From: Oscillospiraceae bacterium
GTDB lineage: Bacteria > Bacillota > Clostridia > Oscillospirales > Acutalibacteraceae
DNA length: 5,187 bases
Reading direction: 5' to 3'
NCBI GenBank assembly: GCA_031270785.1
Contig: JAISWM010000077.1
Location: 1-5,187 of the forward strand
Position numbers and translations under genes: made by a program. Under the pieces are notes generated by a model. The model had not been told where the DNA came from. It did not search any database and saw only the letters and a list, made by a program, of their open reading frames with translations. Of the stretch, positions 5,006 through 5,187 are shown one piece after another (within the stretch, counting starts at the first letter, position 1; the number at the start of each line of letters is the position of its first letter).

Positions 5006-5016
5006 ACCATATTGGT
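5006..5016. promoter_or_regulatory. Possible operator at the antitoxin start site
   Basis: ACCA-TAT-TGGT is an inverted repeat directly after the -7 box, where the transcript should begin. Type II antitoxins of this class usually repress their own operon, so this is a reasonable site for autoregulation, but the arms are short. Confidence 0.3.
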
Positions 5017-5038
5017 ACACACTTAAATTTTTCAGATT

Positions 5039-5187
5039 ATGTTAGTAGTAAGTTCCAGAGAATTTAGAGATAAGCAAAAAAGCTATCTCGACAAAGTGGA
5101 CGAGGGGGTAGAGATCCTTATCCAAAGAGGTAAAAACAAGTCGTATAAAATTCTCCCTGTCAGGGATGATGATACGTTAATGAGTAA
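5039..5187 (+). CDS. Phd/YefM-family type II antitoxin, 3' end outside window
   Basis: ATG at 5039 opens a frame of 49 full codons that is still open at the right edge. The product starts MLVVSSREFRDKQKSYLDKV and continues with EILIQRGKNKSYKILPV and DDDTLMS. The SSREFRxxQKxYLDxV opening and the RGKNKxYxxxPV strand are typical of Bacteroidetes Phd/YefM-family antitoxins. These bind DNA with the N-terminal part and neutralise a toxin, often of the RelE/YoeB type, with the C-terminal part. The toxin gene would be expected just downstream, outside the window. The gene has its own good promoter (4975-5004), so it is independent of the plus-strand genes upstream. It may belong to the host chromosome flanking the element or be one more accessory module. 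Confidence 0.85.
   Translation, partial: MLVVSSREFRDKQKSYLDKVDEGVEILIQRGKNKSYKILPVRDDDTLMS

Overview
The window looks like Bacteroidetes DNA, probably Bacteroides or a close relative. Two sites match the TAnnTTTG -7 box of that phylum (minus strand at 1410-1417, plus strand at 4997-5004), start codons lack obvious Shine-Dalgarno sequences, and the protein families fit. It reads as an accessory or mobile region, for example the control and cargo region of a prophage or related element. No integrase, transposase or structural phage gene is visible, so that is inference.

Left part (1-1175, minus strand): a leftward gene set. It starts with a 47-residue small ORF, then a 139-residue protein ending in a domain like the RNA polymerase alpha C-terminal domain, then a DUF7666-like protein that runs off the left edge. 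The DUF7666-like gene carries a GC-rich 24-bp tandem repeat encoding GAAN-type octapeptides.

Control region (1176-1502, about 327 bp without a confident gene): a divergent switch. A minus-strand -7 box faces left and two copies of the palindrome ATTGCA-N-TGCAAT sit 43 bp apart between the two gene sets. The leftward leader can fold into a hairpin, a three-way junction and a strong terminator-like stem with a T tract. It is a candidate small RNA or attenuated leader.

Central part (1503-4158, plus strand): a tight three-gene operon. Its products are an XRE-type repressor-like HTH fused to a DUF2971-like domain and a C-terminal coiled coil, a membrane protein with two or three membrane segments, and an Mrr-family restriction-endonuclease-like protein with a GTG start overlapping the previous stop. 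The last two genes are very AT-rich. I infer an autoregulated, possibly unnamed defence module whose regulator may also control the leftward transcript.

Right part (4159-5187): a sparse AT-rich spacer with a doubtful 27-codon ORF, a 144-residue three-helix membrane protein, an intergenic region with a 9-bp-arm inverted repeat and a good Bacteroidetes promoter, and the start of a Phd/YefM-type antitoxin gene that runs off the right edge.
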